This document shows positions 1 through 9,775 of a stretch of 25,482 nucleotides of DNA, one piece after another. Numbering within the stretch: the first letter of the stretch is position 1; every line of letters starts with the position of its first letter. A program made the position numbers and the translations under genes. This DNA is from Stemphylium vesicarium (lineage: Eukaryota; Ascomycota; Dothideomycetes; Pleosporales; Pleosporaceae). The notes under the pieces were generated by a model, which saw nothing but the letters and a program-made list of their open reading frames with translations, was not told the origin of the DNA and did no database searches. The stretch is taken from assembly GCA_004380135.1 (NCBI GenBank), contig QXCR01000274.1, positions 1 to 25,482 on the forward strand, written 5' to 3'.

Positions 1-44
1 ATGAGAGTTGACCACAACGAGAGAAATAATAAAACCTTTCCATC

Positions 45-470
45 CTTATATCCTCATCGCTGAGTCTATTGCCATCCCGTCCATCCCTCGGGTGCGTCCT
101 TCCGTGGGATGGTTGTGATGGTGGTCCATCCCTTCGCTGCCTGCCATCCCTGTCTTGGCGGGATGGTCATCCTTGGCGGGATGGCACATCACGTGACCTG
201 CGCGCCCCGCGCTGATCATTAACCTTCGGCTTGTGCGACTGTTGGTGCCAACATCGCATCCTTCGACCGGGAGAGGCCTTTGCTTGTTACCTGTAACAAG
301 ATACCTATAGACGGACTTACAAAGTCCCTTATAAAGTAGAAATACGCTAAGTTTATAAGTTAGCTAGAGGTTTAGAACATTTGCTAGCTTCTTACTACTT
401 AGTTTAATACGCTAGAACTAATAGAGCTATAGTATTAGTACTAGCTAGCTGTCAGGCCGTGTCAGGCCAG
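45..470. repeat. Degraded repeat with CCATCCC/GGGATGG array
   Basis: The heptamer CCATCCC occurs at 72-78, 81-87, 126-132 and 144-150, and its reverse complement GGGATGG at 106-112, 160-166 and 178-184: seven copies in both orientations within 113 bp. Clusters of short motifs in both orientations are typical of the subterminal transposase-binding regions of hAT elements, and a similar arrangement with another motif is seen at 16593-16740. The stretch from about 296 to 450 is TA-rich and lacks coding potential, in the style of RIP-mutated transposon sequence. I infer a transposon remnant. No terminal inverted repeat or target duplication could be defined. Confidence 0.45.
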
Positions 471-496
471 ATGACGATATACACTATCCCGCACCA

Positions 497-517
497 TGAT
501 CAGTAGTTCACTGATCA
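497..517. repeat. Perfect 8-bp inverted repeat (hairpin)
   Basis: TGATCAGT (497-504) and ACTGATCA (510-517) are perfect inverted repeats around a 5-nt loop, about 350 bp beyond the 3' end of the NLR gene. It could be a transposon-derived palindrome or chance. The rest of 471-864 shows no gene. Confidence 0.5.
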
Positions 518-864
518 TACATACCTTTTTGGTTGCATGGCGTAGTGGTGCAGTGCTGCGTCCTGACACTAGCTTTGTTAATTATGGCAGCTATGGGGGA
601 GTGTAACAGTTTAGACCTTGCCAAGATCCACTCTAGTAGAAGTTAGGTACGGCTATTGCTACCACACTTTATCATCCCACACACGTATATAGCTGCCCTC
701 CTTCGTAGCTATACAATGACAACGCAGTCTTCCCCTCCACACACCGTTACCCAAACTAACTAGCTAAGCGCGAAATTGGACTTTTAGGAAAATGTTCAAA
801 CAATGCTAATCAGAGTCGCTAATCAGAATCGACAATGCCCCGAATTTATTAACAATCATCACTC

Positions 865-3800
865 CTAGCATGCCTGCAACACGCTCCCGCTGACCATAGT
901 ACCATGCTGTCCCTGTCCCTGACCATAACCTACAGAGACCAGCTCATCATTCCCCAGACTCCAGTCCGCAATACCCTTGAAGCCACCCTCTTGGCTCTCA
1001 GCCTTGCCGTTACCAAAGGTCTTCGCATCCCACCTCTCCGTGCCCTCGACACCCTTCCACTCATTCTCCACGCCAAACACACGGAAAAGCTCGGCATTGA
1101 GATGTTCGTACCCGTCGTAAGACTTTGGCCAGCCACCGTAGCGCTGGTACGCCAGCTTGAGGAGGCGAAGATGCTTGAGCGCAGTCGCCGACTTGTCAAG
1201 TGTGTTGGGGTCGGTAGCAGCGGGGCGGAGCGAGTTAGGCGAATCCTTAACGTTGACGCCTTTACGGGCGAGGAGCTTGGCCGTGGTGTCGTCGTCGTCG
1301 TCGTCGTCGTTGGCGTCGTTGGTTTCGTCGTTGACGAGGACGCGGAGGATATCTTCGTGTACGCTGATGGCCTTCTTGAAGTATTCTGCGGCGAGACTAG
1401 CCGTCTTTTCGCCCTTGGCGGATTGCGCCTGGTACATGTGGCCGGTTGAGGTGTAGAGCTGGGCGAGGAGCTCGTACGTTTCGATGGTAACGGGAGCACG
1501 GACACTGTGGGCTCGGCGCATATTGTAGGCAATGTCTTCGGCGAGACGGATGGCCTCGACCTGGTAGTTGGCGAGGTAGCGAGCGCAGATGAGACGGCGA
1601 CCAAGGTTAAGCAGCACTTCGGCGGGCCATAACCTTTGAGCGTCGCGCGTCTGCCAGAGTGTTTTAAGGAGCCACTCGAGAGTCTCGTAGTCTTCTTGTT
1701 CGCCCAGGAGAGCGGACAGATTGCTCAACTCGTACAGCTGGACCTGAGCAAAGTTTATCTTGAGGTTCTGGCAAATCTCGAAGATCTTCTTGACTATGCG
1801 GTTCGAGAGGTCTAGCATCTTCTTGCGCAGAGTAGCGTCGGGACACTTCTCATCACCATCGCGGCCAACGAGCAAGGACGCAAGCTTGAAGCCCATGCTG
1901 ATTGCACGTGGACCTTTGTAACCGTCGTGCTTGCTGGGGTTGAGGAAGCCTAGGTTGGCAATGTCGTATGCTTCGTGGAACTTCTTCTCCTTAGTGAGCT
2001 TAGCGACTCTCTCATTGCTAGAGAGGATAACGGCGCGGTTAAAGTTCTTGTTGCGACCACTCCCTAGATAATCAAGGATGCCAATGATGAAGATGCGCGG
2101 CGACTCCTTGCTAAAGTCCTTCAAATCCTGAGCGTCGCGCTTGACGAAGAGACCAACTGCTTGTTCCTCGACAACCATGATCATGTCTTGCTGATCGTTG
2201 CGGCGCAAGAAGTAGCGGAGCGGAGCGGCAGCGAGCAAGATGTTTTTAAGGCTCTCGTTGTTATCAAGAGTCTGGTGGAACTTCACCCAGTAGATGTATT
2301 CCATGGTGAGGTCGGCGTAGATCTCTGAGAAGCCAATGCTGAAATCCTTACGAAGGTTATACTGGAGAGATGCGAGGAAGGCAATAGCCGTTTGGCTACT
2401 CTTAGTCAAGTCGAATGACCATTTTGATGCGTTGCGAGCATCCTTAGCGAAGATTTGACGATGAAGCTCTTGAACCATTGCATGCGCAGTGCTGGTCTGA
2501 TCGATGGCCTGGAAAGTTGCGGCGATAGATTTAGCCGACTCAATCTGTTTCTGCGACGAAGTCTCCTTGGATACAATCTCAGAAACAGCCCTTGAGATCT
2601 GCTTGACCGCAATGTCCGGCTTCTGCTGGCGCGTGTACAGAGATGCGAGTTGCCTCAAACTAGCGAGCGAAGACTCGTGACTGTAGCCATACTCGCGTGC
2701 AGATTGCTGGAACTGCGACTTAGACATGTTGAGAGCACGCTGCACGGTCTCAGCATCCATGCTGCTGGACGACGAAGACTCTATCTGCTTGATGTAAAGA
2801 TATGACAACGCTTGGTTGATCTCCGAGATGCTGGTGGTGGTTGTGGCCTGCTTGCCCGACTGCGAGACGGCCTCATAGAGCGAGATAGCCTCGGAAATGT
2901 GCTGCTCACTGCTCTGAGCAACTTCAGCAAGCGCAAGGGTTGCATTGACAGTGATGGTCAAGTCGGCGCCGAAGATGGCAATAGCAGTCTCACGGTACTC
3001 TTTAGTAACCTTGTAGAGCTCAGACCAGTTGGCCTTGGTCTCTTCTAAGCACTGATAGTATCGCTCGTAAAGCGTCTCGACAAACTTAACGTCGGTAAAG
3101 GCTTTGTGCTGCTTAGTCTGACGGAAGAATGTGTTCCACAAGACTCCGTAGAAGGTTACTGCTTCCGCATATCTGCGATCTTCCCAATATGTGACAGTAA
3201 CAACTAGCATAGCGTCTAGCGCGTCCTTGTGGCAAACATCACAATCTTTGTTGAGAGCAGTAATAATCTGTAGGTAGTAGTCTAACCAGTAGCCATGATT
3301 GCGAGGATGGCTGCGACATCTCTGAGCTAATATGTATAAGGTCTGGACGGTGAGCTCGTGCGTGTGGCCTAGACGTGCGCGGTCAACAACCAAGATCTCT
3401 TGGTAGGTGCTGATGGCCTTATCTGCGTAGCCGTGGTTGTCGTAAAAATTGATCAAGAGGCTCTTCGACTTCTCAAAAGTGACCTTGTCGACCTTCTCGG
3501 CGACGAGGGCAGCGCGGAAAAATCGGTTGTAAACATCGTTGACCTTGTTAAACTGGCGTGCCTGCAGAAAGCATTCTGCAAGACGCTCGACAAGCTTAAT
3601 CGACTCTTGAGTAAACACGGTCGCCATCGTAACATCGTGGATCGAGTTGGCGAGGAAGGAAGGCCAAGTGCGCTGCAGAGTAGCATGGATAATGTTGATT
3701 GCAGCAGTGTAGTTCTTCTTTGCGATATATTGAGCCGTGAGCTTCTTGGCAAGTGCTATAGTGCTAGATTCGATCGTCTTGGAGCTCGAGATGGTTGTGA

Positions 3801-6800
3801 AGAACACGTCCTGATAGACAGATTCCGACACACTTGTCGTGGTCCCCGTAGTAGAGTTGGAGCTAGACAGACTATGCTGGACGAGCTCGTTGGACGTCTG
3901 GGAAAGTTGCTGGCTGACCTCACGCGATTCGTTGGAGTCCTCATGGCTTAAGTTCTTATAATAGGAGTTCATGAACTTGAAGATAGAGAGCGCTTGTGAG
4001 TGCACGTTCATGCTCCTCATCTCCTTAGCAACGTTCGCGAGTCGCGAAACGATGCTTCTCGCAAAGGACAGCTGATGGGACTCGTACTGCTGCCAGACTG
4101 AGGACAGAATTGCCGTAGACTCATTAATACGCTTTTGGCTCTTCAAGAACTGAGCATATGAGGTGGCGATCTCAATGTTCTTCTCATGCCATTCCACAGA
4201 TTGGACAGTGCGACTCTTGGAAGAGACTTCCATCCAGAGCTCGACGTACATTGTTTCAGCCTCCGCAAACTTCTTCGTACTGAGAAGCTTCTGGATCTGA
4301 ATTAATTGAGCGTTGATAGAGGAGATGGTAAGAATTTCGCCATGGTCCTCTTCTTCTTGGTCGATCTCAAAAGAAAAGTCATCATGGGTCTCAATTTCAC
4401 GATCGCCTGTGCCCTTTCCAAGAGTGATTTGGAGGTGATCATGAATGTCGTGGGCCTCATGCGAGCCTCTACCATAAAGCTGGATGATAGCATGCTCGAT
4501 CAGGCGATAGATCTCAATGGAACGTTCTTTTTCGTTGATCGTCGCGTAGAGTTGAGCCAGAAGCTTCTGAGTCTCAATGACTAGCTCAGAGGTGCTTCCG
4601 TACTGACGCTCATAGGTTGTGATTAACACCTTTAGTACTTCCTCACGATGGGCCATGATTTCGGTCATCGTGTTGGACATCTGGGTCTCCGTGATCTTCA
4701 AGAACTGGCTAGCGCAATCCAAGGTTAAGGGGTGGAGATCCGACAAGACCTTACGGCTGACAATGGTACATAGGTAGAGGTACTTTGTCGCTTCTGGAAT
4801 GTTTGAGATACGTAGGTAGCTTGTAGCGATCGACAGATACGTCTGGAGAAGACTAGGGTGATTTCCTAGGAAGACATTCTTGCGGATGATGCTGACAAGC
4901 CTCTGCAGATCCAAAGCCTCCGGGATTGATAGTTGGGTATCCCAGCAGTAAGACTCTAAGATGGGGAACATCGTGCTGTCCGGAAACACCTTCTGAAGTT
5001 CGGCACTTGGCTTGAACTCGCCAGATGACTTGGGAGCCAAAAGAGAGTGCTGAAGATGCAAAACCCAATATTGCACCGCGTATTCGAGGAAGGGATCCTT
5101 CCTGAACAGCCTATCTGGAGTGGAAGGATCAGAGGTGTCGAAAATTGGTTCGGCCTTGTGGTCCTTCAAGGTGTGCTTGGAGTAAGCAAGAACCCTGAGA
5201 AGCATATCCGTCTCACTGTCTTTAAGAGGGATAGGGATCCCCCCATTAGTGGAAAAGGCATGCAGGGTAGAGTGGATGACAGAATGCTTGAAGCGGACAA
5301 TGCGTTGATGTAGAGTAAACAGTGGCTCAAGTGTCTTGAAGATCTCGTTCGTGTTCACAACCTTGTCTGATACAGTGTTGCGCTGTACGTCGACTGAGAA
5401 CAAGGTCTGGATCTCATCGACAGTGAGAGGTCGCTCAGCAGCCAAAACCCACGATAGCAATGTCTTTGCGTCGTTGGTGAGGTTAAACGTGTTGAAGAGC
5501 TTGAGTATAAGGTCCTGGACGGACGGTTGCGAAGACTCAAAGCTCTCCAAAGTCTTGATTAAGGCATCTAGTGACTTCTGGGTGTTCAGCAACTCGCAAG
5601 TCAATGTGACATATAGGAAAGACCCGTCAGCCATGCGAATAATGCGGTCCAAAAGCTGTTCTTGATCGAAAGGACTTTGATTATGGAAGTGGTGGTTGTA
5701 AATCAATGCTCGTAAAGCAGCGGCGTGAAGATCGTCTCTAACATCTTCGCTGACGATTTGATGTTGGAATCCCTTGGCCGACGATGGCATCTTAATGGAA
5801 GACGACAACGTAATCAGTCTTACACCATAGCCTTCCTGAGTCACCTTAGCCAGCCTCTCAAGTAGATCAGCGGGACCGAAACCGCCAATAGCTTGGATAG
5901 AGGCGCTCTTTGAGGTTTCAATCTCGTTAATGCCGTCAACTACCATCACTAATTCGTTGCTACCAGCGACGGGATGTTTCAGTGCATCGCCCAGCGCCTG
6001 CCAGAGGCACTCTTCATGAGCCTTAATATTATCGGAGCTTCTGCATTGGTGGTAGGCCCGGAAAAGAGGACGGTACACACCCATGTTGCCAATGCGAAGG
6101 CTGAGCAGTTGGAATAACAGCGACTTCACTACCGCCAATGATGTGGCGGCAGTTGGGATGTCAGGAGATAATGAAAAAAAGAGCGTATTATACTGCTTTC
6201 GATTCAAGGGTCGTTGCAATCGCTCGACGATCGATCCCGCCAGTGTCGTCTTTCCGGTGCCGGACTGGCCGGTGACGAGGAAGACGCGATTTTCGCTCTG
6301 GAAGAACCTGGTCATGTGCTTGTTCAACCAGAGACAGGTAGAATCCGCTTGGTTGTCTACATAAGTCTCATGGTCTCTTGTAATCGCGGCAATCACACGA
6401 TCTTGCGAAGCCAACCATCGGCTCAGGTGCTGAACATCAATAGCTTCGCCTTGCTCGAACTCTCCGTTCTCGATCTGAGACTGCCAGACCAGCTCGATAA
6501 CGGTGCTCTGGCGCATACGGAAAGTCTCAATGGTTTCACCGAAGAGCTCAAAGATGTCAATGGCAGTTGAGCCGGGTGTCATGCCTTTAATGGTCTTATA
6601 GAACTTGATCGCAACATCGACTACAAGAGTGATGAGGTCCGTGTACAGCAAGCAGATTTGTTCGCGAATCTCTGAACTCGCCGTCAACAATTCCGAGCGA
6701 TGTAGAACTGACTGGAATGCCATAGCAAACTTGTAAAACACGGAGAAGGCCTTGTCAAGAGCCTCAGAGTTGTGGTGGCTGAGCTCGAGAAGCAGTTGCG

Positions 6801-7281
6801 CATGACCATAGCCGACGATGGCTGCAGAACTGCTGTCCTGAGCAAAGGGCTTAATAGCTTGCTCGAATTTGTGAAGCTGTTCAGCGAAATATAGCGCGCG
6901 GATCAGAACCTTGTCCCAGCGAGTGCCTTTTTGGGGAAGAGTAGTCAGACGCTCGGATCTGATCCATTCAAGGAATGCAACATGAGAGACGTTGCCGATG
7001 TTCTGGTACACGCCTGCGCCCAGCTCAGCCATGCTTTTCTTCCGAATGGAGGCTGCAGAGTCCTGAACAAACGAAGTCTGGGAGCTATTGCCATTTCCTT
7101 GCTTGTTGGGCGTCTTCATTGTGCTGAGATATCCGCTAGTTGCGCGAGAAGAGGAGAAAGATGGATGACGGCCCTTGGAGCGGAAGAGGACTTGAGGCGA
7201 CTGTGGCGGGGAGAAAACCGCATTCGTACCGTTTGTACCGTTCTTCTGATGGTTAGACGACGTTGGTCTGGGTGACTCCAT
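865..7281 (-). CDS. NACHT-TPR (NLR/STAND-like) protein, intronless
   Basis: This is a signal-transducing P-loop ATPase of the fungal NLR-like type. Numbered from the ATG at 7281 it has 2138 residues. The Ser/Pro-rich N-terminus (about 1-80) is followed by a helical domain (about 90-290) resembling the DUF7708-type N-terminal domain of fungal NACHT proteins. The nucleotide-binding domain has Walker A GQSGTGKTT (Lys344) and Walker B VMVVDGINEIE (Asp449), then a winged-helix-like segment (RPLTVDEIQTLF). More than 1200 residues of helical TPR-like repeats follow, ending in a low-complexity tail with seven Asp encoded by a (GTC)7 tract on the + strand at 1288-1308. Such proteins act in non-self recognition or programmed cell death in fungi, but the ligand here is unknown. 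The same frame is open upstream of 7281 but contains no ATG, so this is the first usable in-frame start. The upstream region may be lost N-terminal coding sequence. Confidence 0.85.
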   Translation of the reverse strand: MESPRPTSSNHQKNGTNGTNAVFSPPQSPQVLFRSKGRHPSFSSSRATSGYLSTMKTPNKQGNGNSSQTSFVQDSAASIRKKSMAELGAGVYQNIGNVSHVAFLEWIRSERLTTLPQKGTRWDKVLIRALYFAEQLHKFEQAIKPFAQDSSSAAIVGYGHAQLLLELSHHNSEALDKAFSVFYKFAMAFQSVLHRSELLTASSEIREQICLLYTDLITLVVDVAIKFYKTIKGMTPGSTAIDIFELFGETIETFRMRQSTVIELVWQSQIENGEFEQGEAIDVQHLSRWLASQDRVIAAITRDHETYVDNQADSTCLWLNKHMTRFFQSENRVFLVTGQSGTGKTTLAGSIVERLQRPLNRKQYNTLFFSLSPDIPTAATSLAVVKSLLFQLLSLRIGNMGVYRPLFRAYHQCRSSDNIKAHEECLWQALGDALKHPVAGSNELVMVVDGINEIETSKSASIQAIGGFGPADLLERLAKVTQEGYGVRLITLSSSIKMPSSAKGFQHQIVSEDVRDDLHAAALRALIYNHHFHNQSPFDQEQLLDRIIRMADGSFLYVTLTCELLNTQKSLDALIKTLESFESSQPSVQDLILKLFNTFNLTNDAKTLLSWVLAAERPLTVDEIQTLFSVDVQRNTVSDKVVNTNEIFKTLEPLFTLHQRIVRFKHSVIHSTLHAFSTNGGIPIPLKDSETDMLLRVLAYSKHTLKDHKAEPIFDTSDPSTPDRLFRKDPFLEYAVQYWVLHLQHSLLAPKSSGEFKPSAELQKVFPDSTMFPILESYCWDTQLSIPEALDLQRLVSIIRKNVFLGNHPSLLQTYLSIATSYLRISNIPEATKYLYLCTIVSRKVLSDLHPLTLDCASQFLKITETQMSNTMTEIMAHREEVLKVLITTYERQYGSTSELVIETQKLLAQLYATINEKERSIEIYRLIEHAIIQLYGRGSHEAHDIHDHLQITLGKGTGDREIETHDDFSFEIDQEEEDHGEILTISSINAQLIQIQKLLSTKKFAEAETMYVELWMEVSSKSRTVQSVEWHEKNIEIATSYAQFLKSQKRINESTAILSSVWQQYESHQLSFARSIVSRLANVAKEMRSMNVHSQALSIFKFMNSYYKNLSHEDSNESREVSQQLSQTSNELVQHSLSSSNSTTGTTTSVSESVYQDVFFTTISSSKTIESSTIALAKKLTAQYIAKKNYTAAINIIHATLQRTWPSFLANSIHDVTMATVFTQESIKLVERLAECFLQARQFNKVNDVYNRFFRAALVAEKVDKVTFEKSKSLLINFYDNHGYADKAISTYQEILVVDRARLGHTHELTVQTLYILAQRCRSHPRNHGYWLDYYLQIITALNKDCDVCHKDALDAMLVVTVTYWEDRRYAEAVTFYGVLWNTFFRQTKQHKAFTDVKFVETLYERYYQCLEETKANWSELYKVTKEYRETAIAIFGADLTITVNATLALAEVAQSSEQHISEAISLYEAVSQSGKQATTTTSISEINQALSYLYIKQIESSSSSSMDAETVQRALNMSKSQFQQSAREYGYSHESSLASLRQLASLYTRQQKPDIAVKQISRAVSEIVSKETSSQKQIESAKSIAATFQAIDQTSTAHAMVQELHRQIFAKDARNASKWSFDLTKSSQTAIAFLASLQYNLRKDFSIGFSEIYADLTMEYIYWVKFHQTLDNNESLKNILLAAAPLRYFLRRNDQQDMIMVVEEQAVGLFVKRDAQDLKDFSKESPRIFIIGILDYLGSGRNKNFNRAVILSSNERVAKLTKEKKFHEAYDIANLGFLNPSKHDGYKGPRAISMGFKLASLLVGRDGDEKCPDATLRKKMLDLSNRIVKKIFEICQNLKINFAQVQLYELSNLSALLGEQEDYETLEWLLKTLWQTRDAQRLWPAEVLLNLGRRLICARYLANYQVEAIRLAEDIAYNMRRAHSVRAPVTIETYELLAQLYTSTGHMYQAQSAKGEKTASLAAEYFKKAISVHEDILRVLVNDETNDANDDDDDDDTTAKLLARKGVNVKDSPNSLRPAATDPNTLDKSATALKHLRLLKLAYQRYGGWPKSYDGYEHLNAELFRVFGVENEWKGVEGTERWDAKTFGNGKAESQEGGFKGIADWSLGNDELVSVGYGQGQGQHGTMVSGSVLQAC

Positions 7282-7681
7282 GATAGGCGATAAAGGTTGT
7301 GGAGCTTTGGTGGTAATCACGGACTCAGTCAAGAGATCAGGGTTCACCGAGAGGCGGAAAGGAAATAAGAAAGACGGACTGTCTAGTTGTTGAGGCAGTT
7401 CAAAAACGAGCTCTGTGTTACGACCCGTCGAGGTAGGTGTTGTGGGAACAACGCGAAGGGGTGTAGATCCAGATGAGATGGAAGGTGTTCACTCTGTGAG
7501 TGGCAAGGATTTCCTTATTACTGGACTAGGTCTTACAGTAGCCTCAGTCACTGTTTGCCGATAAAGTTCAGGTACTGCGGGGGTTAAACAGCTGATCTCT
7601 GCAGGAGATGGTCGGCCTTTGGTCGCTGGCAATGACGGTGGCGAAGATGAATACCTTGTGGAGAGAGGAGACGTGGTTATG

Positions 7682-7714
7682 TTAGTCTTGATAGATGCGG
7701 TCGAGGCTGACCAT
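7682..7714 (-). promoter_or_regulatory. Upstream ORF in the NLR leader
   Basis: The only ATG between the putative TATA box and the NLR start codon lies at 7714-7712 and opens a 10-codon reading frame that ends with TAA at 7684-7682. It is in a different frame from the NLR gene. If the leader is transcribed from the TATA at about 7861, this uORF would be met first and could lower translation of the main ORF. This is inferred from position only. Confidence 0.4.
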
Positions 7715-7805
7715 CTATTTAGATCTTGTTTGTCTCCAGTTGTCTGGGAGCGCTTTTTTGTGTCGCTCTATAGACTCTGTATCAGTATGTGTAGGGGTTG
7801 ATAGG

Positions 7806-7970
7806 TGCAGGAAGAATTGAAGAATTGAACTGAGGTTGTGTTGTGAGAGGCAACGAACTGTATATATAGGTGGGTGACCACAAACAACGCTAGCGCTGGA
7901 AAGGCAGTATCATGTCAGCCAAGGTGAGGTGCGACTGCAGAAGAAGCAAGAGAGACCCCAAACCCTGACA
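7806..7970 (-). repeat. LTR-like repeat copy A, next to the NLR gene
   Basis: Read on the minus strand, this 165-bp block begins TGTCAGGGTTTGGGGTCTC and ends CTTCCTGCA, so it has TG...CA ends. It is homologous to 8303-8469 in the same orientation: both ends are nearly identical and the middle has diverged. It contains a TATA-like CTATATATA and is followed by the leader of the NLR gene. The 5-bp flanks (ATAGG and GTATG on +) do not match, so there is no target duplication. I infer a solo or recombined LTR. A simple promoter duplication is the alternative. Confidence 0.6.
7861..7869 (-). promoter_or_regulatory. TATA box in LTR-like copy A
   Basis: CTATATATA on the minus strand lies about 90 nt upstream of the end of the in-frame open region and about 580 nt upstream of the NLR ATG. 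The equivalent site in copy B reads CTACATAAA. It is the best core promoter candidate for the NLR gene. No other strong TATA is seen between it and 7281. Confidence 0.5.
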
Positions 7971-8302
7971 GTATGAATGTGATACGCGTGATAAGCAATC
8001 GACCTACTGAAAATGTTCAACATGGGTTGGGAATAACATGAACGATATGCATCCCAAAGTCGCACAGGTCGTCTCTATGAAATACTTTCCAAAGCTACAA
8101 TCGGCTGAGGCAGAGCTCACAGACCACGGGTGGGGCGTATGTACCTTGATAGTATAGACCAATAGCAGAGTTGCCAACAATCAATCATGATTGCAACTTA
8201 ACATCGTCGTCGTCATCAAACTGCAACTTAGTCAACTCAACTTTGAAGCCGTGAAAACTGCAATCAAATCAACATATGAAGTCGTGATTATCAAGGATTG
8301 CG
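7971..8302. other. Spacer between the two LTR-like repeats
   Basis: This is 332 bp without a convincing ORF, primer-binding site or polypurine tract. No similarity to the permease or to the NLR leader was noticed. It could be the interior of a deleted element or captured intergenic DNA. Confidence 0.5.
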
Positions 8303-8469
8303 TGCAGGAAGAATTAAAGGATTGAACTGAGGTTGTATTGCAGATGCTATGGAAAGTTTATGTAGGTGAGTGACCGTCAACAAGGCTAGCCTAGATAGGC
8401 GTAGCTCGCTCAGGTGAGTAGTCGCGAGGAGGTGAAGAGCAGGAGCAGTAGAGACCCCAAACCGTGACA
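8303..8469 (-). repeat. LTR-like repeat copy B, abutting the permease fragment
   Basis: This is the second copy of the repeat. On the minus strand it begins TGTCACGGTTTGGGGTCTC and ends CTTCCTGCA. Coding sequence of a broken permease starts immediately after its boundary, at 8470. The flanking 5-mers (TTGCG and CGTTT on +) do not match. The exact junction of repeat and gene suggests insertion into the permease followed by recombination or deletion. Confidence 0.6.
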
Positions 8470-9057
8470 CGTTTTGATTCCAACAAAGGCCTCCCGTTTC
8501 ACGAGCATTTCACCTACGTAAGTATTGCTAGGGAGAAGTACCAGAGAAGCTGCATTCCATCAGCTATCCGCTTCCCAAAAGCAACTGTCTCATCAGCGTA
8601 GCTAACAGTGTATTAGATTCACCCGACGCTCCAAGTTCCAATCCCTGCGCTTTTCCTCGTCGGTCTCATCTGCTGCTTATTGTCGCTGATCAACCTCGGC
8701 TCGGAGGCTGCTTTCAACTCGCTCGTTTCACTACTAACCATCGCCCTATACATGTCGTATCTCGTCCCGATCATGCTTCTTACGCTGCGACAACTCGCCG
8801 GTAGACATCCGAAGTACGGACCATTGCGATTTGGCAAATGGAGCGTCTCAATCAAAATATGCGCCATGGTATACTTCGTATACGTCATCGTCTTTGTTGC
8901 TTTTCCCGCATCTAAACCTGTGACAAGCTTGACCCTAAACTACGCTTCGCCAATTCTCGTCGAGTTTCTTTTGATTGCAATGGTGGACTGGGTTTTCCGA
9001 GGTCGCAAAATGTTTGAAGTTCCGACAGCGGCACTGGACGACGTCGAGGAGAGATAA
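8470..9057 (+). pseudogene. 5'-truncated amino acid/choline permease (APC family)
   Basis: This is the C-terminal part of a fungal APC-superfamily permease (GABA/choline type). The partial first exon (8470-8517) encodes the loop motif NKGLPFHEHFTY. A GTAAGT...TAG intron (8518-8616, 99 nt, branch-like GCTAAC) joins it in frame to HPTLQVP, the usual continuation of this loop in the family. The second exon (8617-9057) has four hydrophobic membrane segments, a basic cytoplasmic linker after the second (LRQLAGRHPKYG) and a short acidic tail. About 300-400 N-terminal residues are missing: the homology stops exactly at the LTR-like repeat. A functional transporter is unlikely, although the remaining frame and splice signals are intact, so the loss looks recent. 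Confidence 0.8.
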
Positions 9058-9775
9058 AGGTAGATCCACATACGCTCACACCATTTCATGTTACGGTTTG
9101 GGAGGTAAGGGCATTGCGCGTGTCACGTGCGTTGTCCTGGCGCTCCTCTCTCACCTCCATGTGCAATTATTCCCATTACAAGCATCAGAGATACGTCACG
9201 TAAACAGACCCTGCTGCTGGCCTTGAAGAGGCCAGCTCGAGCAGAACAACAAAAACAAAACACAACAATACAGTTCATACTCTCATTACTGCTTCGCGCA
9301 GTTGCAGTTTGATTTGTTACATTCTACACCGCAATATTTCACCTCATACCCGACAGGAGGCAGAGAGCTCGTCATGATGCGTGATGATACGGAAATCAAA
9401 TAGATACAAAAAATTTGCCGACAAACACTTTTTCTCGCAGACGAGTACCTGGTCGCTTGTGCCGCCCCAATCTGTGGCGAACGTCTACTTGCAGTGAGAA
9501 TCAAGAAGTTCAACCCCATTGAGGATACGTTTCTCGGTATTCGCCAAAACATGGAGCTCGGATCCAATCGTGCAGCATGGTGAGAACAACTTGTACGAAA
9601 ACCTAAGTGTGGTGGAGGGGTTGCTAGTACGAACACGCTCCGTAAGCGATGAGGCTAGACGCCATTGGCCGGCCGAGTTCGGCAACCATGCCCGCAAAGA
9701 AGTTGTGCGGCATCCAAAAGGTCGCCATCCCGCGCTCAGTCTCGTAGGAGGGAAAGCGACCGAATCAAAGCGATC
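9058..9775. other. Intergenic region and deformylase leader
   Basis: This 718-bp interval holds the 3' flank of the permease fragment and the promoter side of the deformylase gene. An upstream ORF of 19 codons runs from ATG 9688 to TAG 9745-9747 and ends 28 nt before the ATG at 9776. ORFs on either strand here show no protein-family features. No RNA gene was recognised. Confidence 0.5.

Noticed and set aside
904..1449. 181-codon ORF on the + strand over the NLR C-terminus
   Set aside because: It is an antisense shadow of the NLR tail; its poly-Val run is just the reverse reading of the (GTC) tract encoding Asp.
7282..7347. Start of the NLR at 7347
   Set aside because: The codon there is GTG, not ATG. 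Nuclear fungal genes start at ATG, and the first in-frame ATG is at 7281.
7806..8469. A complete small LTR retroelement (TRIM) with two LTRs
   Set aside because: The outer flanks do not form a target duplication, and no primer-binding site or polypurine tract was seen inside.
9665..9775. Extension of the deformylase to 9665
   Set aside because: The codon at 9665 is TTG and no ATG precedes 9776 in this frame.
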